A DNA stretch of 64,000 nucleotides from Bacillus albus (GCF_001884185.1 NZ_MAOE01000002.1:124001-188000), one strand, 5' to 3'; shown: positions 8,343 to 17,412, counted from the first letter of the stretch. Numbers and translations are program-made. Notes: generated by a model from the letters alone, not told the origin.

Positions 8343-10098
8343 ATTTCGTTCCAGGCTTCTTTTTACATTTGTTTCTCTTATTGTTTTTATTTTAGTAGGA
8401 CTAGGTTTATTGTTGGAAACCGTATTTGAAAACTATTATATAGATCATGCAAAAGAGAGAATGGTAAAAGAGACAGAGTATGTTGCTGTATTAGCAGAAG
8501 AACAAGGTTTTGATGATGTTTTAAAAAATCCGTACGTATTTGAAAAGTTAGAAGAAAAAATATCAGCTTCTATTATGTTTTTGGATGAAAAAAAGAACGT
8601 TCAATATAGCGGAGGAGAACAGTCTGCGTTTAGCCAAGGGATAATGAAAGAACTTTCTTCTGAAACGACAAAACAAAGAAATAAAGTCATTACGAAAGAA
8701 ACAGATCAAAATAATGAATTTTATCATGCAGTGTTCGTGCAAGATGTAGCAGGGAAACAAGGTTACATTTTGGTGAAAAGTACAATTGAGCCTTTGAAAG
8801 CTGTTCATCAAAAAACGTGGGGATTATTAATTATCGGATTTGTTATTGCGTGTCTTGTAGTCGTATTTTTAGGTATGAGAATTACAGGGCAATATATTAG
8901 GCCGATTGAATCCGTTACGAAAGTTGCTATCGAATTAGCGAAGGGCAATTATAAAGCACGCGCTTATGAAAGTCATTCAGATGAAACGGGAATGTTAAGT
9001 AAGGCGATTAATATTTTAGCTCGTAATTTACAAGAGATGACACTTGAACAAGAAATGCAACAAGATCGTCTGCATACGTTAATTGAAAATATGGGAAGTG
9101 GAATGATTTTAATTGATAGCCGCGGTTATATAAACCTTGTGAATCGTTCGTATAAAGAAACTTTCCATGTAACAGATGAAGAATATTTAGATCGTTTATA
9201 TTATGAATCGTTTCATCATCCAGAAATTATAGAGCTTGTGGAAGAAATCTTTATGACAGAAGTGAAAGTGCGTAAACAAATGTTATTACCACTTGGAATT
9301 GAGCGAAAGCATTTCGAAGTATATGGAGCACCGATTATCGGAACGAACCATGAATGGAAAGGGATTGTCCTTGTATTCCATGACATTACTGAGTTAAAGA
9401 AGTTAGAACAAATGAGAAAAGACTTTTTAGCGAATGTTTCTCATGAACTAAAGACGCCGATTACTTCTATTAAAGGTTTTTCAGAAACGCTCTTGGACGG
9501 TGCTATGGATAATAAGAAATTCTGCGAACATTTCTTACACATTATTTTAAAAGAAAGTGAACGCATGCAAGGGTTAATTGAAGATTTATTAGATTTATCA
9601 AAGATTGAGCAACAAGGATTTAAATTGAGTATGGGAACCGTCGATATGAAGGGACTTCTTGAAGACATTCATATGGTGCTTGATAACAAAGCGGGAGAAA
9701 AAGAAATCTCTTTACAAGTAAATGCGCTAAAACGAGTCTCTGTCATTGGAGATCCAAGTCGTTTAAAGCAAATCTTTATTAATTTAATTAATAATGCAAT
9801 CGTATATACGCCGGCTGGAGGCGTTGTTTCTGTAGAATTAGCAGAAGATAAATATAATGCTTATATAAAAGTTTCGGATACTGGAATTGGTATTAGTAAA
9901 GATGAAATTCCGCGTATTTTTGAACGCTTTTACCGAGTGGATAAGGCGAGAAGTAGAAATACTGGTGGTACAGGCCTTGGATTATCGATTGTAAAGCATT
10001 TAGTCGAGGCGCATCACGGTACGATTACAGTGGATAGTGAAGTTGGGGAAGGGACAACATTTACAGTTGTTTTACCAAAATCAGCAACTGAAAAATAG
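8335..10098 (+). CDS. phoR: phosphate-sensing histidine kinase PhoR
   Basis: A 587-aa membrane histidine kinase: TM helix about 7-29, extracytoplasmic loop about 30-160, second TM about 162-182, HAMP (183-235), PAS domain (about 240-350), HisKA with phospho-acceptor His370 in FLANVSHELKTP, then HATPase with N box (NLINNAIVYTP), DTGIGI and GGTGLGLSI. Start ATG overlaps the end of phoP. It phosphorylates PhoP under phosphate limitation in Bacillus, where wall teichoic acid intermediates are proposed signals sensed through the PAS region. Confidence 0.92.
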   Translation: MNKFRSRLLFTFVSLIVFILVGLGLLLETVFENYYIDHAKERMVKETEYVAVLAEEQGFDDVLKNPYVFEKLEEKISASIMFLDEKKNVQYSGGEQSAFSQGIMKELSSETTKQRNKVITKETDQNNEFYHAVFVQDVAGKQGYILVKSTIEPLKAVHQKTWGLLIIGFVIACLVVVFLGMRITGQYIRPIESVTKVAIELAKGNYKARAYESHSDETGMLSKAINILARNLQEMTLEQEMQQDRLHTLIENMGSGMILIDSRGYINLVNRSYKETFHVTDEEYLDRLYYESFHHPEIIELVEEIFMTEVKVRKQMLLPLGIERKHFEVYGAPIIGTNHEWKGIVLVFHDITELKKLEQMRKDFLANVSHELKTPITSIKGFSETLLDGAMDNKKFCEHFLHIILKESERMQGLIEDLLDLSKIEQQGFKLSMGTVDMKGLLEDIHMVLDNKAGEKEISLQVNALKRVSVIGDPSRLKQIFINLINNAIVYTPAGGVVSVELAEDKYNAYIKVSDTGIGISKDEIPRIFERFYRVDKARSRNTGGTGLGLSIVKHLVEAHHGTITVDSEVGEGTTFTVVLPKSATEK

Positions 10099-10109
10099 GA
10101 TGAAGGATG

Positions 10110-10166
10110 TTTACAATATATTAACAATGGCTTAATTAAATATTAATAAAGCTCTGTTAATATAAT
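10110..10166 (+). promoter_or_regulatory. PhoP-box-like array with a -10 element
   Basis: Four hexamers lie at exact 11-bp period: TTTACA (10110), TTAACA (10121), TTAATT (10132), TTAATA (10143). This is the layout of a Bacillus PhoP box (direct repeats of TT[ATC]A[CT]A with 5-bp gaps); three of four fit fully. A TATAAT follows at 10161-10166, 12 bp past the last hexamer, with no good -35, as expected of a PhoP-activated promoter. It starts 12 bp after the phoR stop. Confidence 0.5.
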
Positions 10167-10197
10167 ACATGAAAACCCCTTCATCCAAGGAGTAATT

Positions 10198-10245
10198 TTG
10201 GACGAGAATAGTTATGCTGTTCTCGTCACTTCCCTTTTATATTAG
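10198..10245 (+). other. possible 15-codon leader ORF with hairpin, upstream of polA
   Basis: Downstream of the PhoP-box promoter, AAGGAG is followed after 5 nt by TTG and a 15-codon ORF (MDENSYAVLVTSLLY). An 8-bp hairpin (GACGAGAA 10201-10208 with TTCTCGTC 10220-10227) lies inside it and is followed by CCCTTTTAT, a weak terminator. The stretch could be a leader peptide, a small RNA or chance. Confidence 0.25.
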
Positions 10246-10381
10246 TAAACGTTTTTATATATGATAGAAAATAGCCGTTATTTTTCTTCTCTCTATTAGT
10301 CATGTTAATATAGAGAGAGGAAAGGAACGGTTTTTTTCTGTGAAAAAAATCATTTCAAATTTGCATGGGGAGGTTTCTGAT

Positions 10382-13015
10382 TTGGAAAAAAAGGTCGTAT
10401 TAGTAGATGGTAATAATATCGCGTATCGTGCTTTCTTTGCACTACCGCTTTTAAATAACGACAAAGGTATACATACGAACGCAATTTACGGTTTTACAAT
10501 GATGTTAATGAGAATATTAGAGGAAGAAAAACCGACGCATATGTTAGTAGCGTTTGATGCGGGGAAAACGACATTCCGTCATAAAACGTATAGTGATTAT
10601 AAAGGAGGACGTCAAAAGACTCCACCTGAATTATCAGAGCAATTCCCGTTTATTCGTGAGATGCTGGATGCATTCAATGTACCGCGTTATGAGCTTGAAA
10701 ATTATGAAGCGGATGACATTATGGGAACGTTAGCGAAAGAAGCGAGTGAACAAGGAGCGAATGTAAAAGTTATTTCAGGAGATAAAGATTTACTTCAACT
10801 TGTTTCTGATAACACGCTTGTATGTATTCCTCGAAAAGGGATTACGGAAGTAGATGAATATACGAAAGAAGCTTTATTTGAGAAATACAGCTTATCACCA
10901 AAGCAAATTATCGATATGAAAGGTTTAATGGGAGACCAATCAGATAATATTCCAGGTGTACCAGGAGTTGGTGAAAAAACTGCGATTAAATTGTTAACAC
11001 AGTTTGGAACGGTTGAAGAAGTGTATGAAAATATAGATCAAGTAAGCGGGAAGAAATTAAAAGAAAAACTGGAAGCAAATAAAGACCAAGCTCTTATGAG
11101 TAAAGATCTGGCAACTATTATTACAGATGCGCCGATTACAGTGCATGTGGATGATATGGAGTATAAAGGGTATGAAGCAAGTGATGTCATTCCGATGTTT
11201 GAGAATTTAGGGTTTACATCTCTTTTAAATAAATTAGGTGTTACGCCAGAAGAAACGGCTCCAGCTGAATTAGATGATATTACATTTGATATTGTGGAAG
11301 AAGTTACAGATGAGATGCTTCAGCAAGATAGTGCGCTTATTGTTGAAGTGCAAGAAGATAACTATCATAAAGCAGACATTCAAGGTTTCGGTATTCAAAA
11401 TGAAAATGGCTGTTATTTTATTCAAACAGACATCGCTCTTAAGTCAGACGCTTTTAAAGAGTGGCTTGCATATGGAGAAATGAGGAAGCATACATTTGAT
11501 GCGAAGCGTGCGATCGTTGCACTGAAATGGAACGGTATAGATATGCAAGGGATTGATTTTGATCTATTAATCGCTGCTTATTTACTTGATCCGGCTGATA
11601 CGGATAAAGATTTCCGTACTGTAGCGAAAATGAAAGAAACGCATGCTGTGAAATCTGATGAAGAAGTTTACGGAAAAGGTGCGAAGCGCGCTGTTCCAGA
11701 GCTAGACGTAGTAGCGGAGCATGTAGCTCGTAAAGTGCATGTATTATACGATGTAAAGCAAACATTCGTTGAAGAGTTAGAAAAGAATGAACAATATGAA
11801 CTGTTTACCGAGTTAGAATTACCACTTGCACGTGTATTAGCTGATATGGAAGTGAAAGGTGTAAAAGTTGATACAGAGCGTCTTCGTAATATGGGAGATG
11901 AGCTTGCAGGTAGATTAAAGGAAATGGAACAGGAAATTTATAAGCTTGCGGGAACAGAATTTAATATTAATTCACCGAAGCAGCTTGGTGTTATTCTGTT
12001 TGAGAACTTAAACTTACCAGTTATTAAAAAGACGAAAACAGGTTATTCTACGTCAGCTGATGTACTAGATAAGCTGATGGATCATCATGAAATTATTCCA
12101 AACATTTTACATTACCGTCAATTAGGGAAACTAAACTCAACGTATATTGAAGGTTTATTAAAAGTTGTACATGAAGACACATCTAAAATCCATACTCGTT
12201 TCAATCAAGTATTAACGCAAACGGGCCGATTAAGTTCAACGGATCCAAACTTGCAAAATATCCCGATTCGATTAGAAGAAGGAAGAAAGATTCGTCAGGC
12301 ATTCGTTCCATCAGAAGAAGGATGGATTATGTACGCAGCGGATTATTCACAAATTGAACTTCGTGTATTAGCTCATATTGCAAATGATAAAGGGCTAGTT
12401 GACGCATTCCAACATGACATGGATATTCATACGAAAACAGCTATGGATGTATTTGGCGTTGAAAAAGATGAAGTGACTTCAAATATGAGAAGACAAGCGA
12501 AAGCTGTTAACTTCGGAATTGTGTATGGTATTAGTGATTATGGTCTTTCACAAAACTTAGGAATTACAAGAAAAGCAGCAGCGGAATTTATTGAAAAGTA
12601 TTTAGAAAGTTTCCCTGGTGTACAAGAATACATGGATGACATCGTAAAAGATGCGAAGCAAAAAGGATATGTGGCTACATTATTAAATCGCCGCCGTTAC
12701 ATTCCGGAAATCACGAGTCGTAATTTCAATTTACGTAGCTTTGCTGAGCGTACAGCTATGAATACGCCAATTCAAGGTACTGCAGCAGATATTATTAAAA
12801 AAGCGATGATTATTATGGCAGATCGTTTAGAAGAAGAAGGATTACAAGCTCGTCTTCTTCTGCAAGTACACGATGAATTGATATTTGAAGCACCAAAAGA
12901 AGAAATTGAAAAATTAGAGAAGCTTGTACCAGAAGTAATGGAGCATGCAATTGAACTCGCAGTTCCGCTAAAAGTTGATTATTCTTACGGTCCAACTTGG
13001 TACGACGCAAAATAA
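10382..13015 (+). CDS. polA: DNA polymerase I
   Basis: An 877-aa DNA polymerase I that fills gaps and removes primers. Residues 1-290 form the 5'-3' exonuclease (VLVDGNNIAYRAFFALP; ENYEADDIMGTLA; GDQSDNIPGVPGVGEKTA). About 300-470 is a 3'-5' exonuclease-like domain whose catalytic acidic motif is not recognisable (ALIVEVQEDN where active enzymes have DTE), as in other Bacillus Pol I. The polymerase follows, with DYSQIELR and QVHDELIFE. I start at TTG 10382 (MEKKVVLVDG) because GGGGAGG lies 8 nt upstream; a GTG at 10340 would add 14 residues with no visible binding site. mutM follows after 12 bp. Confidence 0.95.
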   Translation: MEKKVVLVDGNNIAYRAFFALPLLNNDKGIHTNAIYGFTMMLMRILEEEKPTHMLVAFDAGKTTFRHKTYSDYKGGRQKTPPELSEQFPFIREMLDAFNVPRYELENYEADDIMGTLAKEASEQGANVKVISGDKDLLQLVSDNTLVCIPRKGITEVDEYTKEALFEKYSLSPKQIIDMKGLMGDQSDNIPGVPGVGEKTAIKLLTQFGTVEEVYENIDQVSGKKLKEKLEANKDQALMSKDLATIITDAPITVHVDDMEYKGYEASDVIPMFENLGFTSLLNKLGVTPEETAPAELDDITFDIVEEVTDEMLQQDSALIVEVQEDNYHKADIQGFGIQNENGCYFIQTDIALKSDAFKEWLAYGEMRKHTFDAKRAIVALKWNGIDMQGIDFDLLIAAYLLDPADTDKDFRTVAKMKETHAVKSDEEVYGKGAKRAVPELDVVAEHVARKVHVLYDVKQTFVEELEKNEQYELFTELELPLARVLADMEVKGVKVDTERLRNMGDELAGRLKEMEQEIYKLAGTEFNINSPKQLGVILFENLNLPVIKKTKTGYSTSADVLDKLMDHHEIIPNILHYRQLGKLNSTYIEGLLKVVHEDTSKIHTRFNQVLTQTGRLSSTDPNLQNIPIRLEEGRKIRQAFVPSEEGWIMYAADYSQIELRVLAHIANDKGLVDAFQHDMDIHTKTAMDVFGVEKDEVTSNMRRQAKAVNFGIVYGISDYGLSQNLGITRKAAAEFIEKYLESFPGVQEYMDDIVKDAKQKGYVATLLNRRRYIPEITSRNFNLRSFAERTAMNTPIQGTAADIIKKAMIIMADRLEEEGLQARLLLQVHDELIFEAPKEEIEKLEKLVPEVMEHAIELAVPLKVDYSYGPTWYDAK

Positions 13016-13027
13016 GGAAGTGATGAA

Positions 13028-13858
13028 ATGCCTGAATTACCAGAGGTTGAAAACGTCAGACGGACACTTGAAAATCTTGTAACAGGAAAAACAATTGAGG
13101 ATGTCATTGTTACCTATCCAAAAATAGTAAAACGACCGGATGATGTAGAAATCTTTAAAGAAATGCTTAGAGGCGAGAAGATTGAAAATATAAAGCGAAG
13201 AGGAAAGTTTTTGCTTTTATATGTAACGAATTATGTTATTGTTTCACATTTGCGTATGGAAGGTAAGTTTTTACTGCATCAAGAGGATGAGCCAATTGAT
13301 AAGCATACGCACGTCCGTTTCTTATTTACAGATGGAACGGAATTACATTATAAAGATGTGAGAAAGTTTGGGACGATGCACCTCTTTAAAAAAGGTGAAG
13401 AGTTGAATCAAATGCCTCTTGCTGACTTAGGTCCGGAGCCATTTGATGCTGAATTGACACCACAGTATTTACAAGAAAGATTGCAAAAGACGAATCGTAA
13501 AATAAAAGTTGTATTATTAGACCAACGTCTTTTAGTGGGGCTTGGAAATATATATGTAGATGAAGTTTTATTCCGTTCTCAAATTCACCCAGAGCGAGAA
13601 GCATCGTCTTTAACAGCAGAAGAAATCGAGCGAATTTATGAGGCGACTATTACAACGCTAGGCGAAGCAGTGAAGCGTGGCGGTAGTACAATTCGAACGT
13701 ATATCAACTCGCAAGGGCAAATTGGTTCGTTCCAGGAACTTCTAAATGTATACGGAAAAAAAGGAGAACCGTGTGTAACTTGCGGTGCGATATTAGAAAA
13801 AACAGTTGTTGGCGGAAGAGGAACGCATTATTGCCCGATTTGTCAGCCAAGAATATAG
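13028..13858 (+). CDS. mutM: formamidopyrimidine-DNA glycosylase
   Basis: A 276-aa Fpg/MutM enzyme that removes 8-oxoguanine and cuts the abasic site. After Met it begins PELPEVE with the catalytic Pro2 and Glu3; Lys in KRRGKFLLL (near 60) contacts DNA; the helix-two-turn-helix carries GLGNIYVDE; the C-terminal zinc finger is CVTCGAILEK...CPIC. ATG follows AAGGAAGTGATGAA, 12 bp after polA, so polA-mutM is an operon as in other Bacillus. Confidence 0.96.
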   Translation: MPELPEVENVRRTLENLVTGKTIEDVIVTYPKIVKRPDDVEIFKEMLRGEKIENIKRRGKFLLLYVTNYVIVSHLRMEGKFLLHQEDEPIDKHTHVRFLFTDGTELHYKDVRKFGTMHLFKKGEELNQMPLADLGPEPFDAELTPQYLQERLQKTNRKIKVVLLDQRLLVGLGNIYVDEVLFRSQIHPEREASSLTAEEIERIYEATITTLGEAVKRGGSTIRTYINSQGQIGSFQELLNVYGKKGEPCVTCGAILEKTVVGGRGTHYCPICQPRI

Positions 13859-13930
13859 AAAAGAGATAACATCGGATAGGCATTTGTCATATACATACAG
13901 CAGAGCTATGTATAAGGGAGGAGCTTACCG

Positions 13931-14563
13931 ATGTACCTTTATTTATCTCTTATTTTATTAGCTTTTACATTAAGCTTAGATAGCTGTAGTGTAGGGCTAA
14001 CATATGGTTTAAGAAGTGTAAGAATTCCACTAAGATCAATTATAATTATCGGAATGTGTTCAGCGGCTGTTATGCTTGTTTCAATGGGAATTGGACATAT
14101 GATCGCAAAAATATTTTCACCTGTTATCGCAACGCGTATCGGTGGGCTTGTTCTTATTGGAATAGGAATTTGGGTATTATACCAATTTTTTCGAAGTGAG
14201 AAAAAAGAAGAACCGAAGCAAGAGGAGAAGGTTTGGAAATTAGAAATCGCTTCACTCGGGCTAGTGATCCAAATTTTACGGAAACCGACTGTCGCAGATT
14301 TCGATAAATCAGGCACCATTTCTGCAGGAGAAGCATTGCTTCTTGGTATCGCTCTTTCTGTAGATTCGTTTGGTGCTGGAATTGGTGCATCTTTATTAGG
14401 GTATGCACCTGCAATGATGGCAATATTAGTTGCGGTTATGAGTTCTTTGTTTTTATTTATCGGAATGAAACTTGGGACGGTTTTATCAAATATGAAATGG
14501 TTACAAAAATTTACATTCCTGCCTGGGGTATTACTCATTATTATTGGAATTTGGAAAATGTAA
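13931..14563 (+). CDS. ytaF: sporulation membrane protein YtaF, MntP-like, with an EF-hand loop
   Basis: A 210-aa six-helix membrane protein related to the Mn2+ exporter MntP, with the two family Asp motifs LSLDSCSVGL (14-23) and LSVDSFGAGIG (142-152). A cytoplasmic loop at 123-134 reads DFDKSGTISAGE, an ideal 12-residue EF-hand loop (Asp1, Asp3, Ser5, Gly6, Thr7, Ile8, Ser9, Glu12). YtaF is classed as a sporulation protein of unknown role. ATG follows AGGGAGGAG. It lies between mutM and coaE as in B. subtilis. Divalent-cation transport or sensing is inferred. Confidence 0.85.
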   Translation: MYLYLSLILLAFTLSLDSCSVGLTYGLRSVRIPLRSIIIIGMCSAAVMLVSMGIGHMIAKIFSPVIATRIGGLVLIGIGIWVLYQFFRSEKKEEPKQEEKVWKLEIASLGLVIQILRKPTVADFDKSGTISAGEALLLGIALSVDSFGAGIGASLLGYAPAMMAILVAVMSSLFLFIGMKLGTVLSNMKWLQKFTFLPGVLLIIIGIWKM

Positions 14564-14616
14564 GTATGGGCGTGGAACATTAGTTTCGCGCCTTTTATAT
14601 TGTGAGGAGGATTATG

Positions 14617-15219
14617 ATGACAGTAGTAATTGGATTAACAGGAGGCATTGCAAGTGGAAAAAGTACAGTGTCTCAAATGTTTCGTGAACTAAGTATACCA
14701 GTTATTGATGCAGATATTATTGCGCGAGAAGTTGTAGAACGAGGAAAACCAGCGTATAACAAAATTGTAGAAGTGTTTGGAACGGAAGTATTACAAGAAG
14801 ATGGAGAGCTGGATCGTCCAAAATTAGGAAGTGTTGTTTTCTATAATGAAGAAAAACGATTGCAGTTAAATAAAATTGTTCACCCTGCAGTGCGTGAGGA
14901 AATGAATAGGCAAAAGGAAATGTACATAAAAGAAAATGCGCAAGCGGTTGTGTTAGATATTCCTCTCTTATTTGAAAGTAAATTAACAAGTCTTGTTGAC
15001 CGCGTATTAGTCGTAGCAGTTAAGCCGCATACGCAATTAGAACGTTTAATGAAACGAAATAATTTTTCAGAAGAAGAAGCAACAGCTCGTATTCAATCTC
15101 AAATGCCGTTAGAAGAAAAAGTGAAACATGCAGATGAAGTGATAAATAATGATGGCACAATTATGGGAACGAAAACACAATTACAGGTGATTTTAAAGAA
15201 TTGGAACATTATTGACTAA
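14617..15219 (+). CDS. coaE: dephospho-CoA kinase
   Basis: A 200-aa P-loop kinase ([12 protein letters not shown] at 6-17) that phosphorylates dephospho-CoA in the last step of CoA synthesis. It has [20 protein letters not shown] and DIPLLFE as in the family. I start at ATG 14617 ([10 protein letters not shown]), 6 nt after GGAGG; the ATG one codon earlier is too close, and GTG 14602 overlaps the binding site. Confidence 0.94.
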   Translation: MTVVIGLTGGIASGKSTVSQMFRELSIPVIDADIIAREVVERGKPAYNKIVEVFGTEVLQEDGELDRPKLGSVVFYNEEKRLQLNKIVHPAVREEMNRQKEMYIKENAQAVVLDIPLLFESKLTSLVDRVLVVAVKPHTQLERLMKRNNFSEEEATARIQSQMPLEEKVKHADEVINNDGTIMGTKTQLQVILKNWNIID

Positions 15220-15247
15220 AAAATTGTGAAATTAATGAAAATGCTTA

Positions 15248-15305
15248 GTGACATATCCCCTTTTTGTGTTATACTATTATTGGGATTGGAGATAAATAGT
15301 ATAAC
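15248..15305 (+). promoter_or_regulatory. gapB promoter with CcpN-like operators
   Basis: GTGACA (15248-15253), 16-bp spacer and TATACT (15270-15275) form the promoter. TGTGTTATACT (15265-15275) fits the CcpN consensus known from B. subtilis gapB and pckA (TRTGHYATAYW) and overlaps the -10. An 11-bp perfect inverted copy of its core, AATAGTATAAC, is at 15295-15305 over the likely start site. Repression on glucose is the expected outcome. Confidence 0.6.
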
Positions 15306-15328
15306 GCATTCAAGGGGGATAACATATT

Positions 15329-16357
15329 ATGACTCGTGTGGCAATTAATGGATTTGGACGTATTGGGAGAATGGTATTTCGTCAGGCAATAAAAGAAAGT
15401 GCATTCGAAATTGTAGCAATCAATGCAAGCTATCCATCTGAAACGTTAGCACATTTAATTAAATATGATACAGTTCACGGCAAGTTTGACGGAACAGTAG
15501 AAGCATTTGAAGATCACTTATTAGTTGATGGGAAAATGATTCGCCTTTTAAACAACCGCGATCCAAAGGAATTGCCTTGGACAGATCTAGGTGTTGAAGT
15601 TGTAATTGAAGCAACTGGTAAATTTAATTCAAAAGAAAAAGCAATTCTTCATGTTGAAGCTGGAGCGAAAAAAGTTATTTTAACAGCGCCTGGTAAAAAC
15701 GAAGATGTAACAATTGTAGTTGGTGTGAACGAAGACCAATTAGATATTACAAAACATACTGTTATTTCAAATGCATCTTGTACAACAAACTGTTTAGCGC
15801 CTGTTGTTAAGGTGTTAGATGAGCAGTTTGGAATTGAAAACGGTTTAATGACGACAGTTCACGCTTATACAAATGACCAAAAAAATATTGATAACCCACA
15901 TAAAGATTTAAGAAGAGCACGTGCTTGCGGACAATCAATTATTCCGACAACGACAGGTGCTGCGAAAGCGCTAGCAAAAGTTCTTCCACATTTAAATGGA
16001 AAACTTCATGGTATGGCACTTCGTGTACCAACACCAAACGTGTCTCTTGTTGACTTAGTAGTAGATGTAAAACGTGATGTGACAGTTGAAGCTATTAACG
16101 AGGCGTTCAAAACTGTTGCAAATGGTGCGCTTAAAGGCATCGTAGAATTCAGTGAAGAGCCTTTAGTATCTATTGACTTTAATACAAATACACACTCAGC
16201 TATCATTGATGGTTTATCTACAATGGTAATGGGTGACCGTAAAGTGAAAGTACTTGCTTGGTATGATAACGAGTGGGGTTACTCTCGTCGTGTTGTAGAT
16301 CTTGTAACGTTAGTTGTTGAAGAATTAGCGAAACAAAAAAATGTGCAACATATTTAA
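15329..16357 (+). CDS. gapB: gluconeogenic glyceraldehyde-3-phosphate dehydrogenase GapB
   Basis: A 342-aa GAPDH. NGFGRIGR at 7-14 binds the cofactor, catalytic Cys is in SNASCTTNCLAP near 152, His in the usual place, and WYDNEWGYS near the end. The residue after the second strand that is Asp in glycolytic NAD enzymes is Ala here (AINASYP), as in NADP-preferring GapB, which runs in the gluconeogenic direction. ATG follows AAGGGGGAT. It precedes speD as in B. subtilis, but a terminator separates the two. Confidence 0.93.
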   Translation: MTRVAINGFGRIGRMVFRQAIKESAFEIVAINASYPSETLAHLIKYDTVHGKFDGTVEAFEDHLLVDGKMIRLLNNRDPKELPWTDLGVEVVIEATGKFNSKEKAILHVEAGAKKVILTAPGKNEDVTIVVGVNEDQLDITKHTVISNASCTTNCLAPVVKVLDEQFGIENGLMTTVHAYTNDQKNIDNPHKDLRRARACGQSIIPTTTGAAKALAKVLPHLNGKLHGMALRVPTPNVSLVDLVVDVKRDVTVEAINEAFKTVANGALKGIVEFSEEPLVSIDFNTNTHSAIIDGLSTMVMGDRKVKVLAWYDNEWGYSRRVVDLVTLVVEELAKQKNVQHI

Positions 16358-16369
16358 GTGAATAAGGGA

Positions 16370-16393
16370 GAGGGCAAGTGAATATTTGCCCTC
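16370..16393 (+). terminator. terminator after gapB
   Basis: Stem GAGGGCAA (16370-16377) with TTGCCCTC (16386-16393), loop of 8, followed by a run of eight or more T. Confidence 0.88.
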
Positions 16394-16550
16394 TTTTTTT
16401 TAATTTTTTCTGAAAAGGAAAAAATTATAGGAGTATATTTTCGGAAGTGGACATACCACAAAACGTTGGGATTACTGTATTTGTGAATCATTTATTTTTT
16501 TTAGGGAAAAGTAAAGAGGAAAATATGACAGAAAATCGAAAAAACTGTTG

Positions 16551-16579
16551 TTGCAAAATGAAAATAAACAAAGTATACT
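16551..16579 (+). promoter_or_regulatory. speD promoter
   Basis: TTGCAA (16551-16556), 17-bp spacer, TATACT (16574-16579). The start should be near 16586, giving a leader of about 150 nt before speD. Confidence 0.65.
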
Positions 16580-16585
16580 AACACT

Positions 16586-16735
16586 CGTAAACTTAAGAGC
16601 TGAGGTACGTAGTCACTACTTAAAGGGTTAGGACCTCTCTGGACTAACTTTCCCCCGTGGTAGTGGAGCAAGCCAAATTGCAAATTAGTTTTCAATTCGA
16701 ACAGTTAGAATAAATTTACAAGGGGGAACTGTAGA
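16586..16735 (+). promoter_or_regulatory. speD leader, candidate structured regulatory RNA
   Basis: The leader is GC-richer than its surroundings. It can form GTTAG (16627-16631) with CTAAC (16644-16648), and an alternative GAGGT (16602-16606) with ACCTC (16633-16637) that competes for the same bases. TTCCCCC (16650-16656) complements GGGGGAA (16722-16728), which is the speD ribosome binding site. This suggests a translational switch. I do not recognise it as a known riboswitch class. Confidence 0.4.
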
Positions 16736-17128
16736 ATGGATACTATGGATACGATGGGTCGTCACGTGATCGCTGAACTTTGGGATTGCGATTTCGACAA
16801 GCTTAATGACATGCCGTATATTGAACAATTATTTGTGGATGCAGCACTAAGAGCTGGTGCTGAAGTGCGTGAGGTAGCTTTCCATAAATTTGCACCACAA
16901 GGTGTAAGTGGAGTAGTAATTATCTCGGAATCACATTTAACAATTCATAGCTTTCCGGAGCACGGTTACGCAAGTATTGATGTTTATACTTGTGGGGATC
17001 GTATTGATCCAAATGTTGCTGCAGAATATATTGCAGAAGGTTTAAACGCGAAAACGCGTGAGAGCATCGAGCTTCCTCGAGGCACTGGTAGCTTCGAAAT
17101 TAAGCAGAGAGAAACAAAAGCTCTTTAA
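16736..17128 (+). CDS. speD: S-adenosylmethionine decarboxylase proenzyme
   Basis: A 130-aa class 1B AdoMetDC that makes the aminopropyl donor for spermidine. The proenzyme cleaves itself at Glu-Ser in [10 protein letters not shown], so Ser66 becomes the pyruvoyl group; His71 and Cys86 (YTCGD) are the other catalytic residues. ATG 16736 is 9 nt after GGGGG; an in-frame ATG at 16745 gives a 127-aa form with standard numbering (Ser63, His68, Cys83) but is 18 nt from the binding site. Followed by its own terminator. Confidence 0.95.
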
Positions 17129-17154
17129 AAAAGAACATAATTGATTTAAAATGT

Positions 17155-17179
17155 AAAGAGGTGTATAATGCACCTCTTT
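17155..17179 (+). terminator. terminator after speD
   Basis: Stem AAAGAGGTG (17155-17163) with CACCTCTTT (17171-17179), loop of 7, followed by TTT. The rest of the gap to nrdR (to 17412) shows no gene. Confidence 0.88.
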
Positions 17180-17412
17180 TTTAGTTTATAAAAAAGGGAA
17201 AATATAACGTACTCGTTAGTTGAATAAATGGAGCTCTTACGAATAAGGTAGCATTCCATCTACCATCTTATTTTCGAAAATGAGATGATAAAATAATGCG
17301 CTTCAACTTAAAGTGGTAAGAGAGTTAGAATGAGTTATATAATAATGTATATATATTGTCAGATGAAGTAAGTAGAGAAAAATAAAGAGTATAGTGTAAA
17401 GGAGTGAATATA

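Noticed and set aside
10340-10381. GTG 10340 as the polA start
   Set aside because: It lacks a ribosome binding site, while TTG 10382 is 8 nt after GGGGAGG and gives the usual N-terminus of Bacillus Pol I.
13939-14580. 213-aa ORF on the minus strand over ytaF
   Set aside because: It is an antisense shadow of ytaF, which has a strong binding site, family motifs and the expected gene context.
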